Assembly (NCBI GenBank): GCA_964396265.1
Contig: CAYNEM010000008.1
Span: 72,500 to 136,499 of the forward strand
Reading direction: 5' to 3'
DNA length: 64,000 nt
DNA from: EA-27 sp964396265
GTDB taxonomy: Archaea > Thermoplasmatota > Thermoplasmata > RBG-16-68-12 > EA-27
Each line of letters starts with the position of its first letter. Position 1 is the stretch's first letter. Position numbers and translations under genes: made by a program. The notes beneath the pieces were generated by a model. That model saw only the letters and a program-made list of their open reading frames with translations, had not been told where the DNA came from and ran no database searches. Below are positions 25,848 to 37,100 of this stretch, one piece after another.

Positions 25848-25932
25848 TGCGTGGGCCAGGATTTGAACCTGGGAACTCCTGCGAGACCAGACCCTGAATC
25901 TGGCGCCTTTGACCATGCTGGGCGACCCACGC
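25848..25932 (-). tRNA. tRNA-Leu (anticodon CAG)
   Basis: 85-nt cloverleaf on the minus strand. Acceptor stem GCGTGGG pairs with CCCACGC, with discriminator A. Anticodon stem CCAGA/TCTGG encloses loop TTCAGGG, anticodon CAG. The T arm is CCAGG TTCAAAT CCTGG. A long variable arm is present, as expected for a class II leucine tRNA. CCA is not encoded. No intron is visible. Confidence 0.95.
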
Positions 25933-26028
25933 AACAGGGACGCGAGAGGGCCGAACCTAGAAGAACCTTGCTGAGCGGGCAACGAGGTCTATCTCTGAAT
26001 CAAGATAAAAATCGATGGACGCGGTGTG

Positions 26029-26259
26029 CTACCGCTTCTTGGAGGCCTGCATCACTTTGAGCCAGCGTCCGGACTCGTGCACCTGCAGTTTCCGTTTTTC
26101 GAGGATGTCGCGGAAAGCATCCCAGTCGATGACCTCAATGCGCGCGTTCTTCCCGTTCGTGAACTGGATATGCTCCGTCCCCTTTACCTGGCCCGCCTTG
26201 AGCCCCTGGCGTTTCGCGATTTCAATCGCACGCTCGACGCTGATGGGTTGCATCGCCAT
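26029..26259 (-). CDS. Small protein of unknown function
   Basis: 76 residues beginning MAMQPISVERAIEIAKRQGL; the sequence is basic and alternates helix-like and strand-like segments (HIQFTNGKNARIEVIDWDAFRDIL), resembling a small alpha/beta domain. A TATA-like ttaaatag (minus strand, about 26318-26326) lies about 60 bp upstream. It is transcribed away from the glmM-like gene and toward tRNA-Leu. No family recognised; codon use supports a real gene. Confidence 0.65.
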   Translation of the reverse strand: MAMQPISVERAIEIAKRQGLKAGQVKGTEHIQFTNGKNARIEVIDWDAFRDILEKRKLQVHESGRWLKVMQASKKR

Positions 26260-26403
26260 GTCGGTGTGCCTCCGCCGAGACCGCAGCTATGCGGCCCCGC
26301 GCGTCGCACCGGTTGGCGGGCTATTTAATGATTTGGCGGTGGGAATCTCGCGAGCATGGTTTCGCTTCGAATCGATCCCCGATGCGCGGTGCGGCGGGGA
26401 AAC

Positions 26404-26412
26404 GCTTTAGTC
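26404..26412 (+). promoter_or_regulatory. TATA-like element for the amino-sugar operon
   Basis: gctttagtc lies about 25 bp ahead of GTG 26433, consistent with a leaderless start for the glmM-like gene. Confidence 0.45.
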
Positions 26413-26432
26413 GGCTCCCCCTATGGCGGGCC

Positions 26433-27737
26433 GTGAGATTGTTCGGGTCCTCGGGTATTCGGGGGCTCGCGAACGTCGACGTCACGCCGGAATTCCTGAT
26501 GGACGTGGGCCGTGCGGTCGGCGCGCGCTACCGCGACGTCATCGTCGGCCGCGACCCCCGCGTCTCCGGGCGCATGCTCGCGTCCGCGTTCTCCGCAGGC
26601 GTCCTGTCCGTCGGCGGCTCCGTGTGCGACGCCGGCCTCACGTCCACGCCGACCCTCGCGCGCGGCGCGTCCGCGTACGCGTGCGGCGCGGTCATCACCG
26701 CCAGCCACAACCCGGGCGAGTACAACGGGATCAAGCTCTGGAATCCCGATGGCGCAGCGTTCACCGAGGACCAGCAGACGGAGATTGAGGACTCCCTCGC
26801 CGCCAAGGACTGGACGCCCGCCGGTTGGCAGGACACGGGAAAGTTCTCGGAACGGACCGACCTCGTCGAACGCCATCGGGAGGCGATCCTGCGCGCCGTG
26901 GGGTCCGCGTCCCTTCACGTCGTCGTGGACTGCGCGTGCGGGGCCACCGCCAACGTCACGCCGTACGTGCTGCGCGAGATGGGGTGCAAGGTCACCGCGC
27001 TGAACGCGCAGATGGACGGGCACTTCCCTGGCCGTCCGCCGGAGCCGACCGAGGAGAATCTTTCTGCGCTCACGCGGGCGGTGCAGGCCCTCCAGGCAGA
27101 TCTTGGGATCGCGCACGACGGCGACGGGGACCGGATGGTCGCGGTCGACGCGATGGGCGGCTTCGTCGGCGGCGATCGCCTCCTGGCGGTGTTCGCCAAA
27201 GAGCGCGCGAGGAAGGGGCTCGTCGTCCCCGTGGACGCGTCGGCGGCCTTCGAGGACATGCTCTCCGGCGTGCCCGTGTACCGGACGCGCGTCGGGGACG
27301 TGTACGTCGCGCAGGAGCTGAAGCGCCGCGGCGCGGACTTTGGCGGCGAACCATCGGGCACGTTCATCTTCCCCGACCAGACGATGTGTCCGGACGGTCC
27401 GTTCGCGGCCGCGTACCTCGTCTCGCTCATGGCGACGCGATCGCTCAAGGACCTCGTGGCGGCGGCGCCGATGTACCCGGTCGTGCGCGGCTCCCTGCCC
27501 TTCGAGGCAGACCGCAAGGCGTCCCTGGTGAAGGCGGTCGAAAGCGCGATCGCCGCCATGGGGAAGGAGACGACGACGCTCGACGGATGGCGCGTGCGGT
27601 TCGACGACGGCTGGGCGCTCGTCCGGTTCTCAGGGACGGAGCCGAAGATCCGCCTGACCGCCGAGGCGCGGCACGTCGCCCTTGCGAAAGCGATTTACGA
27701 CGAAGTCTTCTCGGTCCTCAAGGAGGCGATCGGTTGA
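26433..27737 (+). CDS. glmM: Phosphoglucosamine/phosphohexose mutase, GlmM-like
   Basis: 434 residues from GTG 26433, chosen because it opens with the family N-terminus RLFGSSGIRG and has a TATA-like box 25 bp upstream; earlier in-frame ATGs give a non-homologous extension. Catalytic phosphoserine loop ITASHNPGEYNGIKLW, metal loop DGDGDRM, sugar-recognition loop GGEPSGTFIF and the C-terminal phosphate-binding RFSGTEPKIRL are all present. It converts glucosamine-6-P to glucosamine-1-P or a related hexose phosphate. It is first in an operon with a GlmU-like enzyme, which supports the amino-sugar role; a broader phosphomannomutase activity is possible. Confidence 0.92.
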   Translation: MRLFGSSGIRGLANVDVTPEFLMDVGRAVGARYRDVIVGRDPRVSGRMLASAFSAGVLSVGGSVCDAGLTSTPTLARGASAYACGAVITASHNPGEYNGIKLWNPDGAAFTEDQQTEIEDSLAAKDWTPAGWQDTGKFSERTDLVERHREAILRAVGSASLHVVVDCACGATANVTPYVLREMGCKVTALNAQMDGHFPGRPPEPTEENLSALTRAVQALQADLGIAHDGDGDRMVAVDAMGGFVGGDRLLAVFAKERARKGLVVPVDASAAFEDMLSGVPVYRTRVGDVYVAQELKRRGADFGGEPSGTFIFPDQTMCPDGPFAAAYLVSLMATRSLKDLVAAAPMYPVVRGSLPFEADRKASLVKAVESAIAAMGKETTTLDGWRVRFDDGWALVRFSGTEPKIRLTAEARHVALAKAIYDEVFSVLKEAIG

Positions 27738-28960
27738 AGGCGTGGATCCTGGCGGCGGGGGAGGGCACGCGGATGAGGCCCCTCACCGCGAACATCCCGA
27801 AGCCGCTCCTCCCCGTCGCGGGCAAGCCGTTCCTGCGGCACGTCATCGAGGCGCTGCGGGACGGAGGCGTCGCGGACCTCTCGATCCTCATCGGCTGGCA
27901 GGCGAGGCGCGTCCGGGAGACGTTCGCGCACGGCGAGTCCCTCGGCGTCCGCATCGACTACGAGGAGCAACCGGAGAGGCTGGGCACGGCGCACGCGATC
28001 GGGCTCGCGCGGACGCATGTCGACGGGCCGTTCCTCGCGCTCAATGGCGACATCGTCCTCACCGCCAAGACCGTCCGGGGGCTCCTCGAGATGCACAAGA
28101 AGACGGGTGGCCCGGTCATGGCCGTCGCGGAGTCGTCGGACCCGTCACAGTTCGGCGTCGTGGAGACCCGGGACGGCAAGGTCGTCGGCATCGAGGAGAA
28201 GCCGAAGCACCCGAAGTCGAGCCTCATCAACGCGGGGCTCTACGTGTTCGACCCGGACGTGTTCCGGCTCATCGAGAAGACGCCGAAATCGCCGCGCGGG
28301 GAGTACGAGATCACGGACACCCTGAGCCTGTTGTTCCGCGACCGCGACGTGCACGCGTACACGATGGAGGAGGAGTGGATCGACGTCGGCCGGCCGTGGG
28401 ACCTCCTGAAGGCGAACGAGATCCTGCTGCGCGGGCTCAAGGAGGACATCCGCGGCGAGGTCCACCGGGGCGTGACGGTCGAGGGCCCCATCGTCGTTGG
28501 CGAGGGCACCCACGTCCGGTCCGGCGCGGACCTCCGAGGCCCCATCGTCATCGGCGAGGAGTCCGAGATCGGGCCGAACTGTTTCATCCGGCCGAGCTCG
28601 AGCATCGGGAGCAAGTGCAAGGTCGGCGGCGCGTGCGAGGTGAAGAACAGCATCGTCATGGACGGCACGCACGTCCCCCACCTGAACTACGTCGGCGACT
28701 CGATCCTCGGGGAGCGTTGCAACCTGGGTGCCGGGACCAAGGTCGCGAACCTCCGCCTCGACGAACGGAACGTGGTCGTCACGATGAAGGGGAAGGAGGT
28801 CGACACAGGACTCCGGAAGCTCGGGTGCATCATGGGCGACGACGTGAAGACCGGCATCAACGCGTCGATCGACGTGGGGACGATCATCGGCGAGGGCTCG
28901 TTCATCGGCGTCGGGGCGATCGCACGCGGCACGATCGCGCCGATGAGCCGCATCCACTGA
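27734..28960 (+). CDS. glmU: Bifunctional sugar-1-phosphate nucleotidylyltransferase / acetyltransferase, GlmU-like
   Basis: 408 residues from TTG 27734, which overlaps the glmM stop (TTGA), implying translational coupling. The N-terminus KAWILAAGEGTRMRPLT is the nucleotidyltransferase G-loop, followed by KPLLPVAGKP and the metal-binding region LALNGDIVL. From about residue 240 the protein consists of left-handed beta-helix hexapeptide repeats ending with GAGTKVANLRLDE, typical of archaeal Sto-type acetyltransferases. The enzyme would acetylate glucosamine-1-P and form the UDP-activated sugar for envelope glycans or N-glycosylation. Confidence 0.92.
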   Translation: MKAWILAAGEGTRMRPLTANIPKPLLPVAGKPFLRHVIEALRDGGVADLSILIGWQARRVRETFAHGESLGVRIDYEEQPERLGTAHAIGLARTHVDGPFLALNGDIVLTAKTVRGLLEMHKKTGGPVMAVAESSDPSQFGVVETRDGKVVGIEEKPKHPKSSLINAGLYVFDPDVFRLIEKTPKSPRGEYEITDTLSLLFRDRDVHAYTMEEEWIDVGRPWDLLKANEILLRGLKEDIRGEVHRGVTVEGPIVVGEGTHVRSGADLRGPIVIGEESEIGPNCFIRPSSSIGSKCKVGGACEVKNSIVMDGTHVPHLNYVGDSILGERCNLGAGTKVANLRLDERNVVVTMKGKEVDTGLRKLGCIMGDDVKTGINASIDVGTIIGEGSFIGVGAIARGTIAPMSRIH

Positions 28961-28970
28961 GGACGGGACG

Positions 28971-30104
28971 ATGCGCATCGGGCTCGTGGCCCCTTGGTTC
29001 CATCCGCACGTCGGCGGCGTCGAGACGCACGTCCGGAGTATGGCAGCGGAACTCGCGAGGCGCGGCCATGAGGTCACCGTCCTCACGAGCAACTACGCGA
29101 AGCTGCCCCCGGAGGAGACGTTTGACGGGTTCCATGTGCGGCGCGTCCGGTGCATGGGCGTCGTCCTTCGCACGCCCGTGACGCCGGCCCTCCGACGGGA
29201 GTTCCCCCCGGGTCGATTCGATATCGTCCACGCGCATTCGCCGCCGCCGCTCTCCGCGTACTACGCCGCCACGGGGTGCGAGCGGTCCCGCACACCGTTT
29301 GTCGTCACGTACCATTGCGATCTCGAGATCCCCACCGCCTACGGCCGAGCGCTCACCTCGTTCTACGCGCGGACCTGGGGCGCGGGCACGATGGCACGCG
29401 CGGCGAAGGTGATCTCCACGACGGAGACGTACGCCGCCACCTCCCGCGCGATCTGGCGGTACAGTCCCCTGGTGATTCCGAACGCGGTCGACCACATGCG
29501 CTTCCGGCCGGACGTCGACGGCGCGCCCGCGCGCGAACGCCTTCACCTGAGGAAAGAGGACCCTGTCGTCTTGTTCGTCGGCCGCGTCGTGCCGCACAAG
29601 GGGATCGAACATCTCGTGGAAGCGGCGAAGTACGTTCCCGAAGCCATGTTCGTCGTCGCCGGGGACGGGCCGTTCCTTCCGACCGTCCGCCGGTTGGCGG
29701 CGTCGTTCGGCGTCGAGGACCGGATCCTCTTCCCCGGGAAGATCGCGTACCGGGACTTGCCGGAGTACTATGCGGCATGCGACGCGTTCGTGCTTCCCTC
29801 CGTCTCCCGATTGGAGGCGTTTGGCATCGTCGCCCTCGAGGCGATGGCCACCGCCAAGCCCGTGGTCGTCACGGACATCCCCGGGGTGCGCGAGGTCGTG
29901 GCGGACGGGGTGGAGGGCCTCCTGGCCGACCCCGTGAACCCGCAGGATCTGGCGGGGAAGATCCTCCGCCTACTGGGAGACCAGGCCCTCCGGCGGCAGA
30001 TGGGCGCGCGCGGTCGCGAGAAGGTAGAGGCGAAGTTCGGGATCCAGCAGGTCGCAGACGCACTGGAGCGCGTGTATCGCGCAATCGAGAGCGAAACGTC
30101 GTGA
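28971..30104 (+). CDS. GT4-family glycosyltransferase (GT-B fold)
   Basis: 377 residues; ATG 10 bp after glmU. The N-terminal Rossmann half has HPHVGGVETHVRSMAAELARRGHEVTVLT, typical of GT4 enzymes. The C-terminal half has LFVGRVVPHKGIEHLVEAAK, VVAGDGPF and the conserved EAFGIVALEAMATAKPVVVT donor-binding E-x7-E motif. It probably transfers a nucleotide-activated sugar made by the two upstream enzymes onto a lipid or glycan. No membrane spans are seen, so it would act at the cytoplasmic face. Confidence 0.92.
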   Translation: MRIGLVAPWFHPHVGGVETHVRSMAAELARRGHEVTVLTSNYAKLPPEETFDGFHVRRVRCMGVVLRTPVTPALRREFPPGRFDIVHAHSPPPLSAYYAATGCERSRTPFVVTYHCDLEIPTAYGRALTSFYARTWGAGTMARAAKVISTTETYAATSRAIWRYSPLVIPNAVDHMRFRPDVDGAPARERLHLRKEDPVVLFVGRVVPHKGIEHLVEAAKYVPEAMFVVAGDGPFLPTVRRLAASFGVEDRILFPGKIAYRDLPEYYAACDAFVLPSVSRLEAFGIVALEAMATAKPVVVTDIPGVREVVADGVEGLLADPVNPQDLAGKILRLLGDQALRRQMGARGREKVEAKFGIQQVADALERVYRAIESETS

Positions 30105-30260
30105 TTACCACGATGCCTCTCTGGGGCCCTTGTAGTTGACAATTGGTAGGGCGCCTGTCCACTCTTCTGCCGTAATCGGGATGTCTGGTGCAATGTGATG
30201 CGACCGCGCTCAGTCGACCTCATGGAGGTTCCGCGACGCTCTCCGTTACGAAAGCTAGGA

Positions 30261-30599
30261 CTAATCGCCAGGAACTTTGCGTCTCTGACGGAAGATCTCG
30301 ATCAGTAGACCGGTTTTCCGAAGTGTCCGACGGTAGAAGAGAGTGCCGGTGGCCGCAGGCAACAAGAATGGGAGCGGTACGACCCATAGCTGGAAATCGC
30401 CGGAAAACCACCAGCCAGCATACGCGGCCGCGGTGAGTGCGGCGGAAGCGACCCAATACCCCTTAATGAGCGAGGCTACTGCTTCTGCAGAGTCTCGTGT
30501 CGGGGCCTGCTTCCAAAGCCATCGCATTCCTCCTAGGGTCAGGACGAGGACGAGCAGCGTGAGAACGGCGACAATCAAGATCGGTTCAAGCAGGGCCAT
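30261..30599 (-). CDS. Small membrane protein, unknown function
   Basis: 112 residues from ATG 30599. Three hydrophobic stretches are evident: PILIVAVLTLLVLVLTLGG, GYWVASAALTAAAYAGWWF and LWVVPLPFLLPAATGTLFY, with a basic C-terminal tail (RRTLRKTG, RQRRKVPGD). AT-rich boxes (aatattgg and taatatta, 30609-30637) precede it. It may form a unit with the next minus-strand membrane gene. No family recognised. Confidence 0.65.
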   Translation of the reverse strand: MALLEPILIVAVLTLLVLVLTLGGMRWLWKQAPTRDSAEAVASLIKGYWVASAALTAAAYAGWWFSGDFQLWVVPLPFLLPAATGTLFYRRTLRKTGLLIEIFRQRRKVPGD

Positions 30600-30668
30600 A
30601 CGGTCACCCCAATATTGGGCGGAAGTCCGTAATATTACCGCTGACGCGAGGAAGAGGTGAGGAACACC

Positions 30669-31160
30669 TCACTTTTCTGGCGGGGGGCCCTTGGGAAGGG
30701 CACCGGGGGCGTACTCGACGGCATAGTGTGCGGGGTCGAGTGCCCGTGCGATCAGGAGTTTGAGACCTTCGGGCATCGCCGAAGTCCGGATCGTATTCCG
30801 TCCCTTCCGATGAATGCTCAGCATACTCTGTCGGTCAGTCCAAGTCCATTTGAGGCTCGTAGTGTGTACGGGCGGGACAAGCTCGACCTGGTCAACGGCC
30901 TCCGCGGGAACAACAACCTTGCGCAGGAATGCGTTCATCAACGTAACGCGGCCTGGTTCGATGTCAACGCTCGTGAACACGACGAACGAGAAGCCGATGT
31001 TCAGGAGGAGGAGGACCGCGAGTGCGAGGAGCAAACTGTAGAAAATACCCAGTTGCTGGATTACCCCTGTCGGGATAGACAGCACCATTCCAAGCGCTAG
31101 GCCGCCGACGGTTATCAGGGCCTGGATGTATAGGGCTTGCGGGTTCCCATAGCGGACCAA
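30669..31160 (-). CDS. Membrane protein with two N-terminal spans and PH-like soluble domain
   Basis: 163 residues from TTG 31160; an ATG further in is possible. Two hydrophobic segments (ALITVGGLALGMVLSIPTG and LGIFYSLLLALAVLLLLNIGFSFVVF) are followed by a beta-rich soluble part (VDIEPGRVTLMNAFLRKVVVPAEAVDQVEL, then LKWTWTDRQSMLSIHRKG) reminiscent of bacterial PH-like domains, and a Pro-rich tail. Lies only 20 bp downstream of the giant surface-protein stop on the same strand, so read-through co-transcription is possible. Function unknown. Confidence 0.65.
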   Translation of the reverse strand: MVRYGNPQALYIQALITVGGLALGMVLSIPTGVIQQLGIFYSLLLALAVLLLLNIGFSFVVFTSVDIEPGRVTLMNAFLRKVVVPAEAVDQVELVPPVHTTSLKWTWTDRQSMLSIHRKGRNTIRTSAMPEGLKLLIARALDPAHYAVEYAPGALPKGPPPEK

Positions 31161-31180
31161 AGCCTCACCCCCGCCTGACC

Positions 31181-34100
31181 TTAAGTTCCGTACACATTCC
31201 TGTAGAAATACCCAGACGCTGAAAGGAACCCCATGAGTGAGGCGATTGCGAAGCCTGTCATAAGTATGCCGTATGCGATCTTGTGCCCTGGCGTGAGAGC
31301 CTTGAGCACGGCTCCGACCGCGGCTTTAGAAGAAAGGATCAGGCCTATATCCGCGAAAGCCATGGCGAGAAGACCTATGGCCACAGCCCCGTCCTGACCA
31401 TCGACCCCTTTGGCAATCGCTCCCACAAGGAAGGTCACGCCCCCAAAGAGCATGGCGATCAGTATTTCCCATTCCACTGCGGGTCCTACGGGGGGAAGGA
31501 GCTTCGTCAGCCAGCCCAAGCCAAGCGTAATGGCGCCGAAGATGAAGAGGGCGCTTCCGTACTTCGTTTGTATCCCTGATAGGAAAGTCCCGACATTCCA
31601 AGGATCGGACTTTGCCGGTTCCTGCGGGAAGAGAGCCATGAAAGCCCCGATGAGAATTACTATAACGAGGCCGGCGACTAACAACCCAAGAGGAGGGATG
31701 CCGTTTATCGCCCACCCTACTCCCACCATGATCAGAAGAATCGCGCTTACGAATATCGCTATCCACGGCATCGCCCGGGCGCTAGTGGCAAGCACCGACG
31801 CCCCGATGTCACGTCCTGTTTCCAAGGCCTGGAGCAGCGCCGCAAAAACCTCATACGTTGCCTTCTTCATTCCCTCGATGGCAGGATTGAAGACGTTGTC
31901 CACGAAAGCGCGCAGAGTCGTCATTACCATGTCGACTATGAACTTGATGACTGCGAGGAGCGCGGCGACGATAGCTTCTGCGATTGCCTTCACGGCCGAG
32001 TACACCGCCTCCACGAAGGCCTTCGCCACGCTCATCGCCCACTGGACAACGGCGGCTGCGACCTGCGAGATGAACACGGCAACCGCGCGGACCGCATTCC
32101 ATAGGAACTGAGCCGCCCCTGCAATTGTATTCCAGAAGGCCCCCCAGAACGAGTTGTCGTGCGGTGGCGGGGCAGTCGGCGGCGTGAAGTTGCCGGTGTT
32201 GAAAACGGCGACGTAGGGGGTCAGTTCCACAACTCGCTGCACGAACCCCATGGTGTAGAACTCGTCCGTGACGTCCATGGAGCGCCCGATCCTCCCAAGG
32301 CTCACGTTGATGAGGAGCAAGTCCAGGAGTTCCTTCGCCTTCACAGCGGTCACGTTGTGGGAGACGATCATCTGAACGACCTTCGCGTTCAGCGCTCGGC
32401 TGTTGGTGTCGTCGTTCCCGATCACGGTCGCGCCCACGAGGGCGGAGTTCTGCACGCCCGCCCACGTGTCGTTCAGGAGCTTGTGGAACTTCGTGTCGAA
32501 GTAGATTCCGCGGGGCACAATGATCGCGTTCATGCCGTTGTCGAAGTACGAGTTTTGGCCAGAGACGTTCAACAGCACGAACACGAACTTTTGCTCGCCT
32601 ACGTATCGGTGCAGACCAGTAGAGCCGTTGAAGATCGTGCTGTAGTCCATCGGGACGATCAGGAGTGTGTTTACCTTCCCGACTTTCATGAGTTGTGCGC
32701 TGTACCCCATCTTCGCGCGGATTGCCTGCGTGCCCTCGGTCTCGAGGTACCCGGTCGCCTGGTCCGCGACGTCGAAAAGGGCGGAGAACTGAGTGGTGCT
32801 CGTGCTCGGCGTGACGTCGATCACGTTTCCGATGTTGTCCCGGACGGTGAAGTTGTAGCTCCACGTGCGGTCCCAGTCCGGGACGTTCACGGAGATGTAG
32901 TGGTCCAGATAGATGTACGTCGTTGGACCGTCGTTCTTCGTGATGGTCCACGTCCCCTCGATCCCGCCGACGGCGTAGTACTTGATCCCCTGCGGCGGGT
33001 TCGGGTACGTGATCCACATCTGGGAGAGACGGAGCTGCAGTACGAGGTCATGGAGGGGGTCCCAATCCAGATAGTCGTTGACGCCGTCCCCATCCGTGTC
33101 GGGGTTCGTCGGATCCGTCCGCTTGGGTCCGACCTCCTCGCCATCAGGGACCTGATCGCCGTCCGTGTCCGGGTTCAAGGGATGGAGGACCCATCCCGTT
33201 GCGCCGTTCTGCTCGTCCCCGTCTTCGATTCCGTCCTCGTCGGTATCCGCCTCGGTCGGCGAAGTCAGCCATCCCGTCTTCGCGACGCTCACGGAGGTGA
33301 CGGAGAGGGATCCGACAGCTTCTTGGATCGACACGCGGAGCGAGTTGTGCCCCTTCACGAGACGGGCGGAGAACGAGGCCGCCTGCGTCCACTGGACGAA
33401 GCTGGCGTATTTCCACGAGGGCATTCCATTCACGTAAATCAGCGCCGTGGCGGCCTTCCCGGACGCGGGGTAGCCGGTCGTCCCCAGCGAGAACTCGTAC
33501 GTCCCGGATTCTCCGACCGTGAGGTTCAGGGTGTAGTTCGATGACGGGGTCACGGTACGCGTCACCGCGTCGGCGTACGCGAAGCTGTACAGCTCCTCGT
33601 GGTCCGTCAGGCCGTCGAAGTCCGTGTCGCGATTGAGCGGGTCCGTAGGGTAGAGGTTGAAAGTGACTGGGGATGTGAAGCTCGAGCTGCCGAACCTGTG
33701 CTCCTCCAGCTCGCACGTCTCGAACCAGTCGCCCCAACCGTCCGCGTCCGAGTCGTTCGACAGCAGGTCGGTCGTGTCGCGCGCGTACCTGATCGCCGTC
33801 ACGGTGATGGAGCCGCCGCCCGTGTACCAAAGGCCCAAGTAATGCGTGCGGCCGCACATCGAGCCGTTCACGTACGCGGTCCCAACCCACGGCCCGACCA
33901 ACTCGAGTTTCCGGACGGAGTCGACCTCGATGATCATCTTCCCGTCCAAGGAGGAGCTGTCGATCTCGAAAGTGTACCGCCCGGGGCCGGACACGTTGAA
34001 GGCCAGGACCTTCGAATACGTCAGGGAGAACGCCGTCTCGTCCACATACGCGTATCCGTAGGTCTCCTGGAAATCTGACAGCCTGTCGAGGTCCTGGTCG

Positions 34101-37100
34101 GGGTACGCCGACAGGGCGTCGAGGAGTACAGCGACCGTAAACTGGAATCGAGCGTTCACGTTCGCGTTCCCATACCAGTCTGCGAACCAAGCGCGGTTCG
34201 CGGTCACCTGGGCGGTTCTCCACGTGGAGTCCCCCTCGAGCGGGCCGATCGTTTGCCACCCGGAGCCGTCCCACTGCTGGATCGAACCCGCCTGCGAGGC
34301 CTGGTAGGTGACCGCCAGCGTGTAGTTGGCCGAGAGGATGGGCGAATTAATGTAGATGTCCGCGAAGGCAGCCCCGGACCGAACGGTCCGCCCGGACGCG
34401 AAGTCCGAAGTCGGAGCCCCCCACTCCTGGTTCAGCGGGTGCACGAGGATCGTGATGCCCGGGTCGTGGACGCCGAGGTCCCCGTCGTCCGACTGTCCGC
34501 TAAGGGGCGTTCCAACGTTGTCCTCGAACGCCGACCACGCGACTGCGATCGAGCTCACCTCATTGGCGGGGGCCGCAACGCGCAGCTTCACATTGACCCC
34601 AGGCAGTGCGCTCGCATCCGCGTACGCCTTCGTGTCCGTGGAGAGGGCGGCGCCGCTCGTGTAGTTGCCCAGCCTGCCGATCTTCGTCCACGCGATCCCA
34701 GTCCACTGCTCGACCCACACCGGGTTGCCCGTCCCGTTGAAGGTGAACGAGAGGAGGTAGGCCGTGTCCGGGTCAGGGACCGTTAGGAAGAACTCCGCAC
34801 CCGTCGTCGCGTTCTTGTACGGCATCCCTTCGTCCATCCACCCCGTGCCAAGGAGGACGCCGGGCACGTGGAAGCGGTCGTCGGTGTCGTCGCTCCCGCT
34901 CCCGACATACGTGCGGTATCCGAAGGCGACCGCAGAGATCCGGTCCACTTGCACGGTCGCGGAGAACCGCAGGGCGACGTTCATGCCGGGAATCGCGGAC
35001 CGGGCATCGGACAGCTGCGTGCTCGAGATCCGGAAGGAGTGCGCCCACCAGTTCCCTTTCCCAGGCATCGTGGAGAGGACGGCCCATCCTCCCCCGTTGT
35101 TCACGGAGACGTTCACGTCGGCGGAGGCGTAGTACTGGACCGTGATCAGGTAGTCCGTGTATCGCTGGGACGTGTAGTTGTAGAGGTTCAGGAGGAACGT
35201 AGCGTTCGTCGAGGCCTGCCGGTAGTCCGGGTTCCCATCCAGCTGGTCCCACGTCGCGGTCGAGGCGTACGGGGACAGGGTCGAGCTTCCCCACCCTGCG
35301 GCGAGGTCTAGGCTCATGCCGGGCAGGTGGGAGTATGCGTCCCCGTCGCCCGACTTGCCCACGTCGAGGAACAGTTGATCCACGTCTCCCCCGGTGAGGT
35401 TGAGCTCGAGGTCCCAAATGCCGTAGTAGGTTCCCGAGACGTAGGTCGCCCGCACCGCCCAGGAGCCTTCGACGCCCGCGAGGGCGGACACCGTTTCCAT
35501 GGCGGAACCAGGAAGCGCCGAGGATGCGACAAGTCCCCCCGAGGGGTCGTACAATCGAAGGTCGAAGTTGTACGTCGCCGGCGGCCAAAGGGATGCGCGG
35601 ACGAGCTGACCAGGCCGAACCCACACTTTCATGTAGTCGTCGAGGTCGACGCCCTGTTCGAGCTGTCCCTTCCAACGGCCCGGGGCGATCTGCAGCGCCC
35701 CTGCGAACGTCGGCGCCGCATCCACATCACGATCCGCATCGTTCGGGGCGTACTTCGTCGTGAGCGACCCGATTCCGGCGTTGATCCGGTCGTTCGGGTT
35801 GGTCAGGGATGCGGACGTGGCGGTGAATTGATAGGTCGTCAAGGGTAGCAAGCCGGTCGCGTTCAACGAATGGCCGGTCCCGCTCCCCGCCGTCCTCGTG
35901 TAGCAATCCAGAGGATATCCCGATCGGCAGACCCAGACCTCGGTCGTGCCTGAAATCGTCGTGTTCCAGTAGAACCATGCGTAGCGCGCCTGAGGAACGA
36001 CATTGAACGCGCCCGCGAGGCCGATGCCTTTCGTCGTGAACGTGCGGTTGCTCACCTTTGCCACATCGTTGGAATTCGAGAGCGAGGCCGACTCGATGCG
36101 GAAATGATAGGTCGTACCGCTCTGCAGGTTCGTGAGGGACACGGTGTGTGACGTGCCGTCCGCCCCGGTCGCGGTGTGTGTGTACTGCTCGGTCTCCGTG
36201 ATTCCGTACTTCACGACGGACGTCGCGGGCCGCGGGACGGACCACGACGAATCGCCGACGTACGTGTCCCAGGTGAGCGTGGCGGTAGTCTCCGTCACGG
36301 TCGCGACTTGCCAGTTCCGTATCGCGATGTGCGGTACCGACAGGGGGCCGCCTGTCGTGTTGACGGAGTCCGTTGAGTCCGTGAGCGAGACGGATTTCGC
36401 GCGGAAGTAGATCGTCGTCCCCGTGGGCGGGTTTGTAAGCGTGACGTAATGCGACGTCCCGTCGGCGCCCGTCGCCGTCTGACCGTACGACTCCGTCTGG
36501 CCCCAATCGAGGACGCTCGTCCCCGCGATGTTCGTGTTCCACGTGACTGTGAAGCCGAAATCCGTCACGGTGGAGAACCAGCCCACGGAAACGCCCAGGA
36601 TGGTGATACCCGTGTGGAACGTCCGCTCGCCGCTCTGCGCCTTCATCGTCGAATCATCGACGGCGACGGACTCCACGAAGAAATAGTACTTCGTCTTCGG
36701 CGTCAGCCCCGTGAGGGGGATGCTGTGAGTGCTCCCGGTCGGCCCGGTCGCCGTCTGTCCGTAGTTGTTGGTCGTGCCGTAGTACACCTTGCCGGTCGCC
36801 ACGAGGTTCGAGTCCCACTTGATCGTCGCGGACGTGTAAGTTACGCCCTCGACGCGCAAGTCGCGGATCTGGACCGTGGTCGCAAAGGTCGCGTTCTCGG
36901 ACCACGCGGTCCGTCCGCTCCGGAGGACGCCGCCAATCTTGTAGAAGTATTCGGATCCGGTGACGAGGCTCGTCAGGACGACGGAGTATGGGGTCGTGTT
37001 GTCCCATTTTCGGAGGGGCGGTTGTTCCCAGAGCCAGTAGTCGACCCAGCTCGACAGGACCGGCGTGAACCCCGCGATGGTCTCGAAGCGCCACGTGACC

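Noticed and set aside
30105..30260. Possible small gene or RNA after the GT4 gene
   Set aside because: Only short mixed-frame sequence; no motif, structure or promoter that could be supported.
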